Positions 59,691-64,000 of a stretch of DNA of 64,000 bases are shown in pieces. Each line of letters starts with the position of its first letter. Position 1 is the stretch's first letter. The stretch covers positions 54,701,231 to 54,765,230 of the forward strand of contig CM028329.1 of NCBI GenBank assembly GCA_016647705.1, given 5' to 3'. The notes beneath the pieces were generated by a model. It was not told where the DNA came from. It saw nothing but the letters and a program-made list of their open reading frames with translations, and searched no databases. The DNA comes from Eucommia ulmoides (taxonomy: Eukaryota > Streptophyta > Magnoliopsida > Garryales > Eucommiaceae). The translations under genes were made by a program, and so were the position numbers.

Positions 59691-61498
59691 ACCGTATGAT
59701 TTAACTCACAATGTTTGTCAGTTGTTTTTCTCATAATAGACCAATAATGTCCACAGTAGGGACCTGGGCAAACGTCCATTTTCTACCCCCAAACGAATGT
59801 ACTATTTGTATAATGAGAAGACAACATTTTTTAATGGATTAGCACGTAATATGGGACACATAAATGATGATGAAACGTAATAAAAATGGGAGAATGAGAC
59901 TTACAAAGACCCCTTCATCTGCATAATGAGTTGAAGAAGTTCCCAGTCAGCTTGGTATAACATCATAGCCACAACACTATCTCGTGGAGGTAGCACGCGA
60001 AGCTCATTCGAATCACAGTTGGGATAGTTGGATTCTCCTTGGTACACCACAATATCTTTTGTCTAATTGGTTCTCACTAGATTTTCGATCTCAAAAGCTT
60101 TTATAAGTCTCATTATCCGTTTGGAGAGAATTTTATATTCGTGCACAGACCCCTCATCCATTTTCCGTGTCCTCAAACGGCTCTTCACATTTTTCATAAG
60201 TGATGTAAGGGTTGTCGTCCAAGTCTTACGACATATATTTCGTCGTGTAACCAATTTCTCATGTGGATTTTGATATTAAAATAACGGTTTATCCTCACAT
60301 CTGGCTATCTTATGCGCTTGTTGAACAATAACAGAACCACGTTCTTCTAATTCCGTATGATAAAACCTCATAATCTCCACAACTTGTTCTTTGAATTTCT
60401 GCTCCTTTCGAATGAATTGTGTTATAGAGTGCACAACAACCTCTTCTAAATGTTCTTAAAGTACTATTTTTTCACTAACATGTTCTACCGCTTACGTAAT
60501 GCAATGCACCTCTGTTTCAACTAGCGAATCGGTCAATCGGGGTTTTCTCAGACCTTAAATTTTCAATCTCTTCTATCAATTTTTTTTTATTTTTTTCCTA
60601 TATTTCCTTTTCAACTCTTTGCACTTCGCCCTCAAATGTTCGCAGTCATGAATAAGTTGTTGATTTCTTTCAACAATTTCAGACAAGTTTTGGGACCCCC
60701 CACAAAACTTTACAACATCAGTAGTAAACTGCTGCAAAATCTTGAGATCAAAAGATGGGAATTCCTTTACGTGCGTCAGGCCGACCAAACGATTCTCCTT
60801 AAGCATCACCATGAATTGGAAGTGCAACACCCATTTGCATCTCATCAATACTTTCTTTGATTTCAGCCTCCTTAACCCGGACAAACATTTCAGAGGTGTT
60901 ACATTCAACAATATATAAGTATGACTATGTTATATATAACACAAATATATAACATATATGCCTGATCATCAAACAGACAGAACAATTGCAAACCAGGTGC
61001 AATTTCCATAAGTTTCATCATGTCCCATTTTTCCCAGCGTGGAATAGAAAACTCCCTTCCCGCAACTTCGGTGATCAAATTTGTGTGCTCGTATAGCCAA
61101 AACTAAATAAAAAATGCACCACATCACTAAAGTTGAACAAACATCGGGGAAAAAAATGTATATTGGAGAGTGAGGGATAAAACAAGGAATTACATAACCT
61201 GCAATGTGATTATACATCTAGTACCAGACTCTGGTTTGCAGTAATCAGAATCAATGGAGGACATCAAAGCTGAATGAATTCCTTCTGCCCAGTTATAACT
61301 CGCCATTGTCCTTAAATTCTCAACAAGAATAATATCGGACGCACGGGCGGCTTGACATTTGTTTGTAAAAAAATAAGTTGTTATCAAATGCATGTAGATT
61401 AGACGAACCACATCTTACACACCATTCTCGTTATCATTGGCCATAGCTTTTTGAATTTCGTTCTTTATCTCAACAACACTCAACTTGTTTGTAACTAA

Positions 61499-62127
61499 TA
61501 GGGATGTCAATGGTCCGGGTTCAACTAGGTTTCATATAAAATCAAAACTAAAATCGTTTAACATGTATAAAACCAAAACCAAAACCGCCGATTTTTTTTA
61601 AATGATTTTAAAACCTGACCATTTAATTTTAACCAAAATCAAAACCACGAAACCGTTTAAATTTTTTTAATTTAAAAAAAAAAAAACTAAAACCAAAACC
61701 GCAAACCATTGTTTCTTATATAGGAACAAAAACATAACTAAAATATAAAGCACAAATTTCAAAGACAAAAACCAAATCACAAAACTATTAACTGTAAAAA
61801 TTCCTAACGATAAATAAAATAAAACAATAAAATCATGCATAATAGTCACAAATAATACAAACAACATCTAAATCATTCTCATACATTAATTTTTAATCCT
61901 GCAAAACCAACTGCATAATGAAATAAACCCTAGTAGTCGCTCGCTTATACTAAAACCAGTTCGATCACGTGATTCGGTTACGCGGTTATTATACTAAAAC
62001 CAAAATCAAAATCAAAACTATTTCGGTTGTTAAATTTAAAACCAAAACCATTTAGTCGGTTTCAACTCGGACCATTCGGTTCGATTTTTCTCGATTACCA
62101 ATCGGTTCGATTTTTTTGCCATCCCTA
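61499..62127. mobile_element. hAT-type MITE inserted in the MULE peptidase gene
   Basis: 629 bp; starts TAGGGATGTCAATGG and ends TTGCCATCCCTA. It is flanked by gtaactaa (61,491-61,498) and gtacctaa (62,128-62,135), an 8-bp duplication with one change. The body is rich in 'ccaaaacc' and 'cggttcg' words, like the remnant in the intron at 9,544-10,095. Deleting the element and one duplication restores the host reading frame across the site (SRRGLGTNKLSVVEIKNE on minus). Confidence 0.88.
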
Positions 62128-63474
62128 GTACCTAAGCCCCGGCGTGACAAGAATCTAGAACCTCCATTTTTCGCATAACATCCTGGAAGTTAAACAATCC
62201 ATGGTGGTAATTCGAATATCAATCGGACGTCATTGCTTGTAAATCTAACAAGTTTTGATCCAATCCTAAACGCCTTGCGATATAGTTGACATGAGCGAAT
62301 GATATTTGCTATAAGGAAGTCTATTTTATGGAATGAACTGATCCCACTCTCCCACCATTGGAGCGCACTTATAGTGTTCCAAAATAGAGTCGTTTGTAGA
62401 ACCGCAAGATGACATGCTTGAAGAGGACGATATTTGATCAGCGAATAAAATTGTGACAGATTTTAGAGGTATTTAATAGTTAGTGGTCGCTCAACGTTTT
62501 CCAACTGCGAATCTATAAAAAAAGAAATGCAATGCAGTTGATTTTAAAGATATGTACCCCACAATAATAGATAATTTGATATGAACATCAAACAACAGTT
62601 AATGAAAGAAATAAAATTACTTACCACTAACTTCATCGATTTCACTTGTTGATGTTGTATTTTGTGTGCCGGAACAAAAGAGATCTCATTTGAACAAATC
62701 ATTAAGACGTTACATTCATAAACAATAATGGTGTTACATATAACACGAATGTTACATTCAACATAACCACACAATAAGGACATCGTTTTCAGAGCAAACG
62801 CAAGCAATATATGTTATAATACTTTAAGGTGTTATATTTAACACCTTGTGCATATTTTCTTCAACAAAATGGAAGTTATAAACAACATTATTTCCACACA
62901 AAATACAATTTTTGTTGAATATGATAAAGGTGTTACATTCAACATTATATGAAAATCGTTTGAAAAGTGAATTACACTGAATAAAATCATAATAAGTTTG
63001 TCAATAAAGTATTACAATCAACACAGACACTATATTCAACATATTTGATATCACACATAAGAAGACAATTGAAAGTCAGCGACGAAATAGACAAACAAAA
63101 CTCCAATAACAATCCGTATAAAATTACGAACACGATAAGGAGATAATATGACAATACAACACGCAAAACAGTACAATAGATGATTATGAACATGTTACAC
63201 CATAAAAAATCTACTTTCTTGAATTTTTTACTATTTTTTCGTATGCATGCGAAGAAGAACAGAGTTTCGTATGGATAATGTTCGAAAAATAGAGATTGTG
63301 TATCGAACATACATCGTTGAGCCATAGGAAAAATTAGACAGAGAATACACTACCTGTATCTAACAGATTTACAAGATCATGAGCCGTGTTAGGATTCTTA
63401 GTCTCACCATTGTCGCCGGTTCGAGAATGAGTAAAACGAGAAAGAGCAGAGCAGAAAGGAGTTTTGGATTGCAT

Positions 63475-64000
63475 ATTGGGGTTTGTGAACAAAGAATAGC
63501 AGAAGATGGAAAGTATTGAAAAAAGAAATCGGTGATTATGAGGTCACATTTTTTAAAAAAAAAGGGCTCGTCAGTCCGAGTATCTCTGAAAAGTTAAAAA
63601 ATTGGCGGTTTTGGGAAATAATCGTGTGTATTGCAGATCAGGTGTGAAAACATAAGCCAATGTTATATTCAACACATTAAGAGACACAAATTTAATGATT
63701 TTTTTTTTAGAAATAATCTGGTGCATTGTGAATCAAGTGTGGAACATAAGTCAATATTACATTCAATATGGTAAAACGCACAAATTATCCTCCATGTCAT
63801 ACATAATATCCACAGAGTTTAATGTTATATATAACATGAACGCAGATTATAAAATAGCAGTTCAAAAAATGACATTGATATATCATTTTGAATATTAGAA
63901 TTTATAGAATTTTTATTTTTTTTTAAATCAAAACACGGATTTTCATTAACATTTGGCATGAAATTGATCAAGTTATGTTTTCAATTTTTATTTTTTTTTG
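63475..64000. other. Right part of the MULE, upstream of the peptidase gene
   Basis: 5' flank of the minus-strand gene, so its promoter should be here; no clear TATA element was assigned. The motif recurs near 63,660, 63,755 and 63,825. Phrases such as 'gggaaataatcgtgtgtattg' loosely mirror 'ggaaaattaccacacacaatc' at about 55,405, which may reflect long terminal inverted repeats. Confidence 0.5.

Larger units (their letters stand above)
58404..63474 (-). pseudogene. MULE-associated Ulp1/C48-type cysteine peptidase gene, spliced, interrupted
   Basis: Exon 1 (63,474-63,354) starts MQSKTPFCSALSRFTHSRTG with a CAG|GT donor. A later exon encodes GSKLVRFTSNDVRLIFELPP and continues past the MITE into a segment with DVVRLIYMHLITTYFF and ASYNWAEGIHSALMSSID, ending at 61,199. 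The next exon starts at 61,102 (FWLYEHTNLITEVAGREFSI). This order fits the DUF1985-like N-terminal half of plant transposon Ulp1 proteins. A coiled-coil stretch (60,576-60,911) follows. The peptidase half has GH*ILVVCVKEESIWRHYNF, where His (58,918-58,920) fits the catalytic His but the next Trp is a stop. Exons 58,620-58,732 and 58,404-58,527 splice cleanly to give QGFSSVDCGIVVIYVM, with the catalytic Cys at 58,518-58,520. The usual catalytic Asp position reads Asn. Middle exons are only roughly placed. Confidence 0.75.
54432..64000. mobile_element. Large Mutator-like element (MULE) with transposase and Ulp1-type peptidase genes
   Basis: Two convergent genes, a transposase on plus (about 56.05-57.62 kb) and a C48-type peptidase gene on minus (63.47-58.40 kb), lie in DNA studded with one short motif. 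This arrangement is known from the plant MULE class in which a transposon carries a SUMO/ubiquitin-like-protease gene. The ends are not resolved: the left one lies somewhere between 54.03 and 54.75 kb, and the right one may be beyond the window, since motif copies continue to about 63,840. Both genes are damaged. A later hAT MITE interrupts the minus-strand gene. Confidence 0.75.

Noticed and set aside
54762..63840. The motif repeats as a CRISPR-like array
   Set aside because: Spacings are irregular outside the left array, the motif occurs in both orientations, and the context is a plant transposon.

Overview
The window is nuclear DNA of a flowering plant, most likely a dicot. It is AT-rich, has spliced genes, and is packed with plant-type transposons: Copia, Athila-type and chromovirus-like LTR elements, CACTA, hAT and a Mutator-like element (MULE). 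No rRNA, tRNA, organellar insertion, bacterial operon or CRISPR array was seen. I found one host gene that looks intact, a small four-exon gene on the minus strand (9,057-10,528; 154 aa). Almost everything else is transposon sequence, most of it decayed and nested.

Left part (1-20 kb): a 2.8-kb LTR-like repeat (208-3,009) is followed by a possible second LTR, AT-rich spacer, and an Athila-type LTR with a decayed primer-binding site (6,017-7,318). The intact gene comes next. Its first exon has been tandemly duplicated and its second intron carries a hAT-like insertion. A hexose-transporter fragment (10,985-11,235) and an almost complete but pseudogenised Copia element (11,691-16,544) follow. 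The rest is AT-rich spacer with a tandem duplication.

Middle (20-47 kb): a 6.9-kb CACTA-type element (20,028-26,925) holds a nested hAT-like element with a perfect 8-bp target duplication. A second Copia copy on the minus strand (27.3-37.4 kb) was split by a 6.2-kb non-coding LTR element (28,389-34,585). That insertion lies directly beside the YVDD codons of the reverse transcriptase. Next is an Athila-type element on the minus strand (37.45-46.7 kb). It has a 3' LTR, a polypurine tract, a 'putative plant transposon protein' ORF and a gag-protease ORF, but no polymerase, and a solo LTR (39,438-42,676) sits inside it.

Right part (47-64 kb): a tandem array of about nine hairpin-forming units (47.7-48.45 kb) leads into a duplicated TATA-containing module. 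A 3.3-kb CACTA-type element (50,747-54,025) contains an exon resembling a plant OTU deubiquitinase. From about 54.4 kb to the window edge lies a large MULE with two convergent genes: a MURA-type transposase on plus and a spliced Ulp1/C48-type peptidase gene on minus, the latter broken by a 629-bp hAT MITE. A short motif, TGTTGAATATAACA or its reverse complement, recurs through this whole MULE.

The most interesting leads are the covarying hairpin array, the motif-studded MULE with its peptidase partner, the duplicated first exon of the host gene, and a conserved cassette shared by two LTR element families. All calls rest on reading the sequence and on remembered family motifs. No alignment or database search was run.
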